NCBI GenBank assembly: GCA_030146915.1
Contig: JASLAT010000008.1
Span: 20,619-84,618 of the forward strand
Source: Tissierellales bacterium
GTDB lineage: Bacteria > Bacillota > Clostridia > Tissierellales > Tissierellaceae
DNA length: 64,000 bases
Direction: 5' to 3'
This document shows, one piece after another, positions 46,632 to 54,577 of this stretch; position 1 is the first letter of the stretch; each line of letters begins with the position of its first letter. Made by a program: the position numbers and the translations under genes. A model generated the notes under the pieces. It saw only the letters and a list, made by a program, of their open reading frames with translations, was not told where the DNA came from and did not search any database.

Positions 46632-48170
46632 ATCGAATTTATAGCTATAATTACTTTTATAATAGCTCTTTTTATAGGAACTATGATTGGGTATTTCATT
46701 AGAAAACATATTAGTGAAGGTAAAATAAATAATGCAGATGCTATTGCTAAAAAAACAATAGAGGATGCTGCACGCGAAGCGCAAGCTTATAAGAAAGAAA
46801 TTTTATTAGAAGCTAAAGAAGAAATACACAAAACGAGAACTGAAGCTGAAAGAGAAAATCGTGAAATTAGAAATGATCTACAAGCTTTTGAAAGAAGAGT
46901 TATAAATAAAGAAGAAACTTTAGATAGAAAAACCGAAGCTGTTGAAAGAAAAGATGCAGCTTTAACTAAGAAAACAAAAGAAGTTGAAGAAAAATCTTTA
47001 GAGTTAGAAAAAATATATGAAAAACAGCTGGAAGAGTTAGAAAAATTATCTGGTTTAACTACAGATGAAGCTAAAGAGTTATTACTATCAAATGTAGAGA
47101 AGGAAATTGTCCATGAATCTGCAGCTCTTATTAAGGAAAAGGAAAGTCAAGCTAAGGAAGAAGCTAATAAAAAAGCAAGAGAAATTATATCTACTGCTAT
47201 ACAAAGATATGCAGCAGACCATGTTGCTGAAACTACAGTTACTGTTGTTAATCTACCTAATGATGAAATGAAAGGTAGAATAATTGGTAGAGAAGGTAGA
47301 AATATAAGAGCTCTAGAAACCTTAACTGGAATAGACTTAATAATAGACGATACTCCGGAGGCAGTAGTACTTTCTGGATTCGATCCTGTTAGAAGGGAAG
47401 TTGCTAGAATAGCCCTAGAAAAACTTATTATAGATGGAAGAATTCACCCAGCTAGAATAGAAGAAATGGTTAATAAAGCTAAAGCTGAGGTAGAAGACAT
47501 CATAAAAGAAGAAGGAGAACAAGCTGCTTTTGATACTAATGTACATGGACTTCATCCAGAACTTATTAAATATCTAGGCCGTTTAAAATATAGAACTTCT
47601 TATGGACAAAATGTATTAAAACACTCTATTGAGGTTGCGCATCTTGCAGGTATGATGGCAGCAGAAATAGGTGCTAATGTTCAAATCGCTAAAAGATCAG
47701 GATTACTTCATGATATAGGCAAATCAATAGATCATGAAGTTGAAGGGCCTCACGTTGAGATAGGTGTTGATCTTGCTAGAAGATATAATGAATCTGAAGA
47801 GGTTATTCATGGCATAGAAGCTCATCATGGTGATGTTGAGGCTAGTAGTGTAGAAGCTATTTTAGTTCAAGCAGCGGATGCAATTTCAGCTGCTAGACCA
47901 GGCGCAAGAAGAGAGACTTTAGAGCTTTATATCAAACGTTTAGAAAAGTTAGAGGAGATTGCAGACTCATTTAGTGGTGTAGAAGAATCCTTTGCTATTC
48001 AAGCTGGTAGAGAGATAAGAATTCTTGTTAGACCAGAAGATGTTTCTGAAAGTGAAGTAGTTAATATGGCCAGAGATATCAGAAAGAAAATTGAACAAGA
48101 ACTTGATTATCCAGGTCAGATAAAGGTAAATGTAATAAGAGAAACAAGATCTATAGAATATGCGAAATAA
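46632..48170 (+). CDS. rny: Ribonuclease Y
   Basis: About 512 aa. N-terminal membrane span ([18 protein letters not shown]), a long coiled coil about 25-200, a KH domain with [15 protein letters not shown] near 215-229, and an HD phosphohydrolase domain ([22 protein letters not shown] near 359). RNase Y is the main endonuclease starting mRNA decay in Firmicutes. The start is unclear: GGAGGTG is at 46619-46625, ATG 46617 lies upstream of it, GTG 46623 within it, and ATC 46632 is at the spacing used by neighbouring genes; I choose 46632 tentatively. The product call does not depend on it. Confidence 0.93.
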   Translation: MEFIAIITFIIALFIGTMIGYFIRKHISEGKINNADAIAKKTIEDAAREAQAYKKEILLEAKEEIHKTRTEAERENREIRNDLQAFERRVINKEETLDRKTEAVERKDAALTKKTKEVEEKSLELEKIYEKQLEELEKLSGLTTDEAKELLLSNVEKEIVHESAALIKEKESQAKEEANKKAREIISTAIQRYAADHVAETTVTVVNLPNDEMKGRIIGREGRNIRALETLTGIDLIIDDTPEAVVLSGFDPVRREVARIALEKLIIDGRIHPARIEEMVNKAKAEVEDIIKEEGEQAAFDTNVHGLHPELIKYLGRLKYRTSYGQNVLKHSIEVAHLAGMMAAEIGANVQIAKRSGLLHDIGKSIDHEVEGPHVEIGVDLARRYNESEEVIHGIEAHHGDVEASSVEAILVQAADAISAARPGARRETLELYIKRLEKLEEIADSFSGVEESFAIQAGREIRILVRPEDVSESEVVNMARDIRKKIEQELDYPGQIKVNVIRETRSIEYAK

Positions 48171-48225
48171 TATTTAATATATAAATAAATTATATATAAA
48201 CATCTATAATATAGATAATATAAAA

Positions 48226-48251
48226 AGTCTACCTTTGGTAGGCTTTTTTTA
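48226..48251 (+). terminator. Rho-independent terminator after rny
   Basis: AGTCTACC (48226-48233) pairs with GGTAGGCT (48237-48244, one G-U pair) around a 3-base loop, followed by seven or more Ts. It ends just before the PHP gene's ribosome binding site. Confidence 0.85.
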
Positions 48252-48269
48252 TTGAATGGAGGTGATATT

Positions 48270-49061
48270 ATTAAAAAAATTGATATGCATACACATACTA
48301 ATTACTCCGATGGAATTTATGGACCAGAAAATTTAGTTAGTAAAGCAATAGAAGTTCGTTTAGATGGATTAGCTATAACAGATCATGATAATATCTGTGG
48401 CATAGATAAAGCTAAGAGGTATGTAGAAAAAAAGAATTTAAATTTTATGATAATAAATGGAATAGAGATTAGCAGCCTATATAATGAAGAAAATGTTCAT
48501 ATTTTAGGTTATAATATAGATATAACTAATAAAGAATTACTATCTTATGTTGATAAGATTAAGGATAAGAGAAGAAAAAGGGCAGAAGAAATGATAACAG
48601 CTTTAAATAAGCTTGGTTTAGACATAAGCGTGAGCGAAGTTTTAAAAGTTACTAAAAATCAATTAATAACTAGACCTAATATTGGTCGTGTTCTTATTGA
48701 TAAAGGGTATGTTAAAGATATGTCTGAAGCTTTTAAAAAATACCTATCAGAGTCTAGTCCTGCTTATGTTTCATATTGTAAATTGGATCCTAAAGAAGCT
48801 ATTGAGCTTATAAATAATGCAGGAGGTATACCTGTTTTAGCTCATCCTGGATTAAATAGTGAAAAAACTTTTAAAGAAGTTATACAGTTTGATTTTAAGG
48901 GTATAGAGTGTTTCCATCCTAAACATAGCGATAAACTTACTTCATTTTTTCTTAAAGAGGCTAAGGACAGAAGTTTAATAGTTACAGCAGGTTCTGATTT
49001 TCATGGTAGTAAACCAGAAGATAACTTGAATTTTGGTAAATACTATATAGAAAAGAGGTGA
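48270..49061 (+). CDS. PHP-domain phosphoesterase (TrpH/RNase AM-like), probable ATT start
   Basis: About 263 aa. PHP metal motifs are DMHTHTNYSDG near residue 5, ITDHDN near 37, the conserved GIEIS, LAHPGL near 190 and GSDFHG near 246. Homologues are 3',5'-nucleotide bisphosphatases/5'-3' exoribonucleases (YciV). No ATG is well placed: the strong GGAGGTGAT at 48258-48266 is followed by ATT at 48267 and 48270; the nearest TTG (48252) is upstream of it and the only ATG (48285) lies 19 bases beyond and would delete the first metal-site residue. The PadR gene follows after six bases. Confidence 0.9.
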   Translation: MKKIDMHTHTNYSDGIYGPENLVSKAIEVRLDGLAITDHDNICGIDKAKRYVEKKNLNFMIINGIEISSLYNEENVHILGYNIDITNKELLSYVDKIKDKRRKRAEEMITALNKLGLDISVSEVLKVTKNQLITRPNIGRVLIDKGYVKDMSEAFKKYLSESSPAYVSYCKLDPKEAIELINNAGGIPVLAHPGLNSEKTFKEVIQFDFKGIECFHPKHSDKLTSFFLKEAKDRSLIVTAGSDFHGSKPEDNLNFGKYYIEKR

Positions 49062-49067
49062 TTATTT

Positions 49068-49442
49068 ATGACAAATAGAAGACAAAGGCAGTTTCCTTCT
49101 AAGATAAGTACAACGGGATTTGTAAGGATGTATATATTGCATTTATTAACGGAAGGTAGTTTTTATGGTAATAAAATTATAGATGAAATTAGCTCTAGAT
49201 TGAACAATAAATGGGAGCCTAGCCCTGGAATGGTTTATCCATTATTAAATCAATTAGAAACTGAAGGTTATATAGTTGGTTCTTGGGATGAACCTACTAA
49301 AAGATCCATAAAAAGATATAGAATCACTGATAAAGGCATTGAACATTATAAGGTTATTAAGAAAAGAAATAAAGACTCTTTAGATGATTCAATGTTAATA
49401 ATAAAAGCTGTTTTACATGATATATATAAAGAGTTAACGTAA
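49068..49442 (+). CDS. PadR-family transcriptional regulator
   Basis: 124 aa. Winged-helix DNA-binding domain with SFYGNKIIDEI near 33-43 and PSPGMVYPLLNQLETEGYI near 54-72, hallmarks of PadR. It lacks the longer C-terminal helical domain, so it is the short form (PadR-s1 type). GAGGTG overlaps the PHP gene stop. The regulated genes cannot be told; PadR targets are often adjacent, here the PHP gene or transporters elsewhere. Confidence 0.92.
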   Translation: MTNRRQRQFPSKISTTGFVRMYILHLLTEGSFYGNKIIDEISSRLNNKWEPSPGMVYPLLNQLETEGYIVGSWDEPTKRSIKRYRITDKGIEHYKVIKKRNKDSLDDSMLIIKAVLHDIYKELT

Positions 49443-49475
49443 TGATTTTACGTTAACTCTTTATTGTTTTTTAGG
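49430..49475 (+). terminator. Bidirectional terminator between the PadR and LysM genes
   Basis: A 13-bp perfect stem (49430-49442 with 49448-49460) overlaps the PadR stop and abuts the end of the convergent LysM gene. Plus-strand tail TTTATTGTTTTTT. Confidence 0.8.
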
Positions 49476-49760
49476 TATCTTTATTTCCTCGCCAGGATAA
49501 ATGTATCTATTATTAATATCATTTATATTTTTAATCTCAAATATAAATTCTCTTATACCATCATCATTACAATAGTTCTCCGCTATATTCCAAAGTGTAT
49601 CGCCATCCTTAACCTGATAACTTAGATACAAACTATCATTTTCTCCGTATACTATTTGACTAACTATTAAGTAGTTTATTGAATAGGATAGAAATAAGCT
49701 AACAAACAGAATAAAAATAGAAAACCTAAACTTACTTATAACTACATACTTTTTTTTCAT
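49461..49760 (-). CDS. YneA-like LysM protein, SOS-controlled division inhibitor candidate
   Basis: 99 aa. One N-terminal membrane span (FSIFILFVSLFLSYSINYLIV near 12-32) and a C-terminal LysM domain (VKDGDTLWNIAENYC near 50-64, ending PGEEIKIPKKQ). Size, topology and position match B. subtilis yneA, a LexA-repressed cell division inhibitor located divergent to lexA. LexA boxes in its promoter (below) support SOS control. An upstream in-frame start exists but ATG 49758-49760 has AGGAGG before it. YneA function is inferred from synteny, not shown by sequence identity. Confidence 0.8.
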   Translation of the reverse strand: MKKKYVVISKFRFSIFILFVSLFLSYSINYLIVSQIVYGENDSLYLSYQVKDGDTLWNIAENYCNDDGIREFIFEIKNINDINNRYIYPGEEIKIPKKQ

Positions 49761-49778
49761 ATAAATCCTCCTAACTCC

Positions 49779-49790
49779 GAACAAGTGTTC
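49779..49790. promoter_or_regulatory. LexA (SOS) box 1
   Basis: GAAC-N4-GTTC exact match (49779-49790), 19 bases upstream of the YneA-like start, in its 5' leader region. Confidence 0.85.
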
Positions 49791-49803
49791 TTTATCTATA
49801 TAT

Positions 49804-49832
49804 ATAATATAAGAACATCCGTTCGATGTCAA
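49804..49832 (-). promoter_or_regulatory. Promoter of the YneA-like gene
   Basis: On the minus strand TTGACA (complement of 49827-49832) and TATTAT (complement of 49804-49809) with a 17-base spacer. LexA box 2 lies between the two hexamers. Confidence 0.75.
49813..49824. promoter_or_regulatory. LexA (SOS) box 2
   Basis: GAAC-N4-GTTC exact match (49813-49824) followed by G. It sits within the YneA-like promoter spacer, so LexA binding would block RNA polymerase. Confidence 0.85.
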
Positions 49833-49849
49833 TGGATTAATTATAAAAA

Positions 49850-49861
49850 GAACAGTTGTTT
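49850..49861. promoter_or_regulatory. LexA (SOS) box 3, one mismatch
   Basis: GAAC-N4-GTTT (49850-49861) overlaps the start of the lexA -35, fitting autorepression. The last base differs from consensus GTTC. Confidence 0.65.
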
Positions 49862-49888
49862 GATAATAAATGTCTATAATGATATAAT
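49860..49888 (+). promoter_or_regulatory. Promoter of lexA
   Basis: TTGATA (49860-49865) and TATAAT (49883-49888) with a 17-base spacer, about 37 bases before lexA. Confidence 0.75.
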
Positions 49889-49924
49889 GTTATAAAATGT
49901 TATGTAAAGAAAGAGGTGTTGGGT

Positions 49925-50542
49925 ATGTTTGAAGACTTAACTGAAAAACAAATAGAAATATTATTATATATAAAATCAGAAATACAAAGACAAGGTTATC
50001 CACCAGCTGTTAGAGAGATCTGTCAAGGGGTAGGTTTAAAGTCTACTTCTACAGTACACGGTCATATGAATAAGTTAGAAAAAAAAGGCTATATAAGAAA
50101 AGATCCTTCCAAACCTAGAGCTATAGAGATAATAGATCGTGACCAAGATGATATAATGCAGTCTAAAAAAACTGTAGATGTACCAATTGTAGGTAAAGTT
50201 ACAGCAGGAGAACCAGTTTTAGCTGTAGAAAACATTGAAGATTCTATGCCAATACCATATGATTTAGTGAAGAATCATGAAGTTTTTATACTTAAAGTTG
50301 AAGGGAGTAGTATGATTAATGCAGGAATATTTGATGGAGATAGAGTTTTGGTAAAGAAGCAGCCTGTAGCTAATAATGGTGAAATAGTAGTTGCACTACT
50401 AGAGGATGAAGCTACTTTAAAAAAGTTTTATAAGGAAAAAGATCACATAAGATTACAACCTGAAAATGATGCTATGGACCCGATATTAACTGATAATGTT
50501 TCTATAATTGGTAAGGTTATAGCTTTATATAGAACTATGTAA
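49925..50542 (+). CDS. lexA: SOS repressor LexA
   Basis: 205 aa. N-terminal winged helix ([23 protein letters not shown] and [18 protein letters not shown]), the Ala-Gly self-cleavage site in GKVTAGEP near 90, catalytic Ser in VEGSSM near 127 and Lys in DEATLKKF near 164. I use ATG 49925, six bases after GAGGTG; GTG 49916 overlaps that site. LexA represses DNA-damage genes, here with LexA boxes in the divergent region. Confidence 0.97.
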   Translation: MFEDLTEKQIEILLYIKSEIQRQGYPPAVREICQGVGLKSTSTVHGHMNKLEKKGYIRKDPSKPRAIEIIDRDQDDIMQSKKTVDVPIVGKVTAGEPVLAVENIEDSMPIPYDLVKNHEVFILKVEGSSMINAGIFDGDRVLVKKQPVANNGEIVVALLEDEATLKKFYKEKDHIRLQPENDAMDPILTDNVSIIGKVIALYRTM

Positions 50543-50547
50543 AAAAT

Positions 50548-50577
50548 AAAACGCACTTTTAATTTAAAGTGCGTTTT
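50548..50577 (+). terminator. Bidirectional terminator between lexA and the recombinase gene
   Basis: AAAACGCACTTT (50548-50559) pairs exactly with AAAGTGCGTTTT (50566-50577), A-run before and T-run within the right arm. Confidence 0.8.
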
Positions 50578-50581
50578 AGAA

Positions 50582-51142
50582 TTAAAGTTTAAAGCTTTCC
50601 ATAGATTTATCTATAGCATCTTGTGTAACACCTATATATCTAAGAGTTATAGATTCACTACTATGGTTAAAAATAGTCATAAGTTGTGCTATATCTTTAG
50701 TCTGCCTATAGTAATGGTATCCAAAGCTTTTTCTTAAAGAGTGTGTACCGAAACTATCTATACCTAGATCATCCGCAACAGCTTTTAATCTTCTATATGC
50801 TTGTGTTGTAGATATATGTCTCTTAACACCATCTCTATCAACTTGCCTGCTTTTAAACAAATAATCATCATCTTCTAGATTATATATTTCTATGTATTGA
50901 TTAAGCTCGAAAGATATATTCATTATAGGAAACCTTTTACTTTTTCCTGTTTTTTCTTCGTAAAGAAAAATATGTGATTTGTTTTTAACATCCCTTACTC
51001 TAAGTGGAACTATATCCCCGATTCTAAGACCGGTATTTAAACCAATAGTTACCATAATAAAATCTCTATGACTTCTTTTCTTAACTTCTTTTTTAAATTG
51101 ATCTAACATATTAATATCTCTAATCGGTTCTACAACTGCCAA
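50582..51142 (-). CDS. Catalytic-domain-only tyrosine recombinase
   Basis: 186 aa, lacking the SAM-like N-terminal DNA-binding domain of XerC/D or Tn916 integrases. Active-site residues are visible: Arg in GLNTGLRIGD near 37, Lys in the EKTGKSKRFP strand near 65, HSLRKSFG near 134 (His-x-x-Arg), FNHSS near 154 and the nucleophile in ITLRYIG near 164. TTG start with GAGGTGATTTAA upstream. Similar short proteins occur as DNA invertases or regulators of phase variation, but the target is unknown. A 470-bp gene-free region lies upstream. Confidence 0.85.
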   Translation of the reverse strand: MAVVEPIRDINMLDQFKKEVKKRSHRDFIMVTIGLNTGLRIGDIVPLRVRDVKNKSHIFLYEEKTGKSKRFPIMNISFELNQYIEIYNLEDDDYLFKSRQVDRDGVKRHISTTQAYRRLKAVADDLGIDSFGTHSLRKSFGYHYYRQTKDIAQLMTIFNHSSESITLRYIGVTQDAIDKSMESFKL

Positions 51143-51265
51143 TTAAATCACCTCATTAACAATTATAATATAAAGATTAAGTTATGTCAAAAAAACAGTA
51201 CACTAAGTGTAGAGACTGGCAAGAAAGGTTACACTAGAATTTAACTATACTATATTTTTATAGAT

Positions 51266-51289
51266 CAAATGGCTTAGATAAGCTATTTG
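51266..51289. repeat. Hairpin A in gene-free region
   Basis: 51266-51276 pairs with 51279-51289 over 11 bp (one G-U) with a 2-base loop. Confidence 0.65.
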
Positions 51290-51302
51290 ACGGAAAAAGT
51301 CT

Positions 51303-51334
51303 GAGTGTATGATTTTAGCCAATTTCATACACTC
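51303..51334. repeat. Hairpin B in gene-free region
   Basis: GAGTGTATGA (51303-51312) pairs perfectly with TCATACACTC (51325-51334) around a 12-base loop. Confidence 0.75.
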
Positions 51335-51594
51335 GAATCTAAAACAAACAGGAATTCCTATTTAACTACTTTTTAAATCTTTTTTAAAGTTGCAAGGATA
51401 ATTCTTATTTTTTAAAAAATAACATATCTCTAAAAATCGACCTCACTAAACTTAATATAAGACGTTTTTAAGAGTACCTGCATATAAATACATTAAAAGA
51501 TAAGAAAATTCAATGACAAGGATTTACAAGCCGTAGGAACGATTTTAATTTTAAGATTTTTTCCTTATATATTTATATATATTATAAAGAAGGA

Positions 51595-51623
51595 AAGTTG
51601 ACATAAAAATATTATGTTAACTT
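51595..51623 (-). terminator. Hairpin at the end of the miaB-mutS-mutL-miaA operon
   Basis: An 11-bp stem (51595-51605 with 51613-51623, one G-U) spans the miaA stop; the minus-strand tail is TCCTTCTTTATAA, only weakly T-rich. Confidence 0.5.
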
Positions 51624-52556
51624 GAATGCCTTTCTTATATCTTTTAAAATTATTTTTTCTAAATCTTTATCAGATTCAAAATTATCTTTATTATACCAAT
51701 TTATTCTTTCATCTCTTCTAAACCAAGTTAATTGTCTCTTAGCATAATTTCTACTCTTTTGTTTTATAAGCTCAACACTTTCTTCTAAGCTAATATTCCC
51801 TTCTAGGTACTCTATTAACTCCTTATATCCTATACCCTGCATTGATACCATATCTTTAGTATAACCTTTTTCTAAAAGTGAACTCACCTCATTAAGTAGA
51901 CCATCTTCAATCATAAGGTCTACTCTTTTGTTAATTCTTTCATATAACTTAGTTCTATCCATAGTTAAGCCGACCATATAAAGATCATATTTTAAATTTG
52001 GCTGCCTAAAATTCTTATTATACTCAGCCATAGTTTTTCCGCTTTCCTTATATATCTCTAAAGCTCTTATAACTCTCTTAAGATCATTTGGGTGAATTCT
52101 TTCTGCGCTTTCAGGATCTACCTTTTTAAGTTTACTATGAACATATTCATTTCCCATTTCTTTAGCTTCTTCTTCTAATTCATCTCTTAATTCTTGATTA
52201 GCTTCTACTTTAGTAAAGTTCAATTTATATACTAGAGAGTTTATATAAAGACCAGTCCCTCCAACAAGTAGTGGTAGTTTATTTTCTGAGTTTAGATTAC
52301 TAATTATTTCTTCCGATATATTCTTATAGTCTGAAACAGTAAAATCTTCATCAGGATAAACTAAATCTAACATATGATGCCTTATACCTTCTTGTTGGTG
52401 AGATAAAATTTTATCAGAACCTATGTCCATGTATTTATAAATTTGCATAGAGTCACAAGATATTATTTCTCCATTTAAAGCTTTAGCTAGGCCTAGAGAT
52501 AGGGCTGTTTTACCTACTCCTGTTGGTCCTAAAATTACAACAAGTTTTTCCTTCAT
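51612..52556 (-). CDS. miaA: tRNA dimethylallyltransferase MiaA
   Basis: 314 aa. P-loop GPTGVGKTALS (residues 10-20), ISCDSMQIYKYMDIGSDK near 33-50, GGTGLYINSLVYKL near 100 and the MVGLTMDR segment are MiaA signatures. It prenylates A37 of tRNAs reading UNN codons; MiaB, in the same operon, then methylthiolates the same base. In many Firmicutes hfq follows miaA; no hfq is present here. Start ATG has AGGAG upstream. Confidence 0.97.
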   Translation of the reverse strand: MKEKLVVILGPTGVGKTALSLGLAKALNGEIISCDSMQIYKYMDIGSDKILSHQQEGIRHHMLDLVYPDEDFTVSDYKNISEEIISNLNSENKLPLLVGGTGLYINSLVYKLNFTKVEANQELRDELEEEAKEMGNEYVHSKLKKVDPESAERIHPNDLKRVIRALEIYKESGKTMAEYNKNFRQPNLKYDLYMVGLTMDRTKLYERINKRVDLMIEDGLLNEVSSLLEKGYTKDMVSMQGIGYKELIEYLEGNISLEESVELIKQKSRNYAKRQLTWFRRDERINWYNKDNFESDKDLEKIILKDIRKAFKLT

Positions 52557-52567
52557 ATAATTCTCCT

Positions 52568-54577
52568 TTACATGATTCTTAAAAATCCTTTTTCTATATC
52601 TTTTCTAGTTATTTTAAGCATAGTAGGTCTACCATGAGGACAACTATAAGGATGTTTACAATCTTTAAGTTGTTCTAAAAGACCTAATATTTCTTGTTCA
52701 GATAAGGAATCACCGCTTTTTACAGAATTAACACAAGCGATTTTCATTATTTTCCCAACTCTCGTATCATAGTTAGAACTAACATTAGACTCTAATTGAT
52801 CTAAAATATCATAGAAAGCATCTTTTAAATTTGGATGTCCAAAAACCAAGGGTACTGTTCTTATTATGATATCAGTTTGACCAAACTTATCTATATCAAA
52901 ACCTAAATTATACAAGAGATCTTTATTTTCTATAACCTTAGAAAATTCTTGAGCTGTAAGCTCTATAACTAGAGGAGATAAAAGTTCTTGTTTAAAAACT
53001 TTCTCCTCTTTAAATTCGTTTACATATCTTTCATACATAATTCTTTCATGTGCTGCATGTTGATCTATTAAAAATACTAAATCTCGACTTATATCTTCAG
53101 CTAAAATATAAGTTTTAAATAAAACTCCAATTGGTTTTAAATTATTAATATTTGCAAGTTCCTCATTTGTTGATGGGGCTTCTTTATTTATATTATCATT
53201 ATCAGCAGCAACCTTACTGTATTGTTTCTCCTTTGAAATGTCCATGTTTTTTTCTTTTAGAGAATCTAAATTATCTTTTATTTCTTTAAAGTAATTAGGT
53301 TTATCTTTTTTAAAATATTCAGGATTATATATCTCCTTGCTTTTGATATTTTCTTTTTTGGTATTAAAATAATTTTTATTATCTTCTTTTTCATCAAATT
53401 CATCAAAGAAAAACTTTGGCTTATCCTCAGATTTATCTTCTCTTAAATCTTTTATTTCAATAGTGTCCTCTTTGTTACTTGGTATTTCATCTTCTATATT
53501 ATCAGTCTTATTATCTAACATATGAAAAAGAAGAGGTTTTTCCTCTACCTTATTTTCTTTCTTTTTAAAGTTAGCTTGAGGAATTGTAATATCTTGAAAC
53601 AAAGAAGTATTTATCATTTCTTTAACTGCTGCTAAAACTTCATCTTCTTTGGAAAATTTTACCTCTTGTTTAGTAGGATGAATATTAACATCTATTTCCT
53701 GAGGATTAAGATCTATAAATAAAATAAAAGCGGGAAATTTATTAAGGGGTATTACACTTCTATACTCTCTTTCTATGACCTCAACTATAGACTTATTTTC
53801 AATATATCTTCCATTGATAAATATATATTGATGTGACCTATTTCCCCTATATAACTTATTATTAGAAATATAACCTTTTATTTTTATATCATTCTTGTTG
53901 TAATCAACTCTTGACATATTATTAGCAAAATCCTTACCTAAAATATTATAAATATGATTTATAAGATTACTACCTGATGAAGTAGTTAATAGATTTTGAT
54001 TGTCTTTTATATATCTCATATTTACTTGAGGATTACCTAAAGCAAGCTTATAAACTACATCTGAAATCCTATTAGATTCTACTAAATCAGATTTTAAAAA
54101 GTCTCTTCTTACTGGCAAATTATAAAATAGATCCTTAACAATAATAGTAGTTCCTTTAGGAGTCCCTACAGGAGCCTGATTAATAATTTCACCATTAGCT
54201 ACATTTGCCTCAACACCAGCTTGTGCATCTTCCGTCTTAGTCATGATATTAACCTTAGCCACTGTTGCTATACTAGCAAGTGCCTCGCCCCTAAAGCCTA
54301 ATGATTGTATATTGTATAAATCATCAGCTTTAGTAAGTTTAGAGGTAGAATGTCTCTTAAATGCTAGTGATACTTGATCTTCTGGTATTCCATCACCATC
54401 ATCAGTAATTCTAATATAAGTTTTACCGCCATTTTTTATCTCAATTATTATATTTTTAGCATTAGCGTCTAAGGAATTCTCTAAGAGCTCTTTAACTATT
54501 GAAGCAGGCCTTTCAATAACTTCACCAGCAGCTATTTGTTGAATGGTTAAGTCATCTAATAGTTTTATTTTACTCAT
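52568..54577 (-). CDS. mutL: DNA mismatch repair protein MutL
   Basis: 669 aa. GHKL ATPase motifs: ELLENSLDAN near 35, DDGDGIPE near 60, LGFRGEALASI near 95. A long acidic low-complexity linker (about 330-480) joins the C-terminal endonuclease domain with DQHAAHERIMYE (DQHAx2Ex4E) near 503 and CPHGRP near 642, so it is a nicking MutL as in Firmicutes without MutH. It overlaps mutS by eight bases, implying translational coupling. Confidence 0.97.
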   Translation of the reverse strand: MSKIKLLDDLTIQQIAAGEVIERPASIVKELLENSLDANAKNIIIEIKNGGKTYIRITDDGDGIPEDQVSLAFKRHSTSKLTKADDLYNIQSLGFRGEALASIATVAKVNIMTKTEDAQAGVEANVANGEIINQAPVGTPKGTTIIVKDLFYNLPVRRDFLKSDLVESNRISDVVYKLALGNPQVNMRYIKDNQNLLTTSSGSNLINHIYNILGKDFANNMSRVDYNKNDIKIKGYISNNKLYRGNRSHQYIFINGRYIENKSIVEVIEREYRSVIPLNKFPAFILFIDLNPQEIDVNIHPTKQEVKFSKEDEVLAAVKEMINTSLFQDITIPQANFKKKENKVEEKPLLFHMLDNKTDNIEDEIPSNKEDTIEIKDLREDKSEDKPKFFFDEFDEKEDNKNYFNTKKENIKSKEIYNPEYFKKDKPNYFKEIKDNLDSLKEKNMDISKEKQYSKVAADNDNINKEAPSTNEELANINNLKPIGVLFKTYILAEDISRDLVFLIDQHAAHERIMYERYVNEFKEEKVFKQELLSPLVIELTAQEFSKVIENKDLLYNLGFDIDKFGQTDIIIRTVPLVFGHPNLKDAFYDILDQLESNVSSNYDTRVGKIMKIACVNSVKSGDSLSEQEILGLLEQLKDCKHPYSCPHGRPTMLKITRKDIEKGFLRIM

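Larger units (their letters stand above)
51143..51611. other. 470-bp gene-free region between recombinase and miaA
   Basis: No ORF, tRNA or recognised RNA is seen. It contains two tight hairpins (51266-51289 and 51303-51334) and several short AT-rich repeats. A 9-bp inverted pair (TTATGTCAA 51182-51190, TTGACATAA 51598-51606) flanks it but is near chance expectation in such AT-rich DNA. Possible uses are a recombination site for the adjacent recombinase, a small RNA, or decayed sequence. Confidence 0.6.

Noticed and set aside
51182..51606. 9-bp inverted pair as ends of a mobile element
   Set aside because: Such a short pair is close to chance frequency in very AT-rich sequence and no transposase or target duplication is seen.
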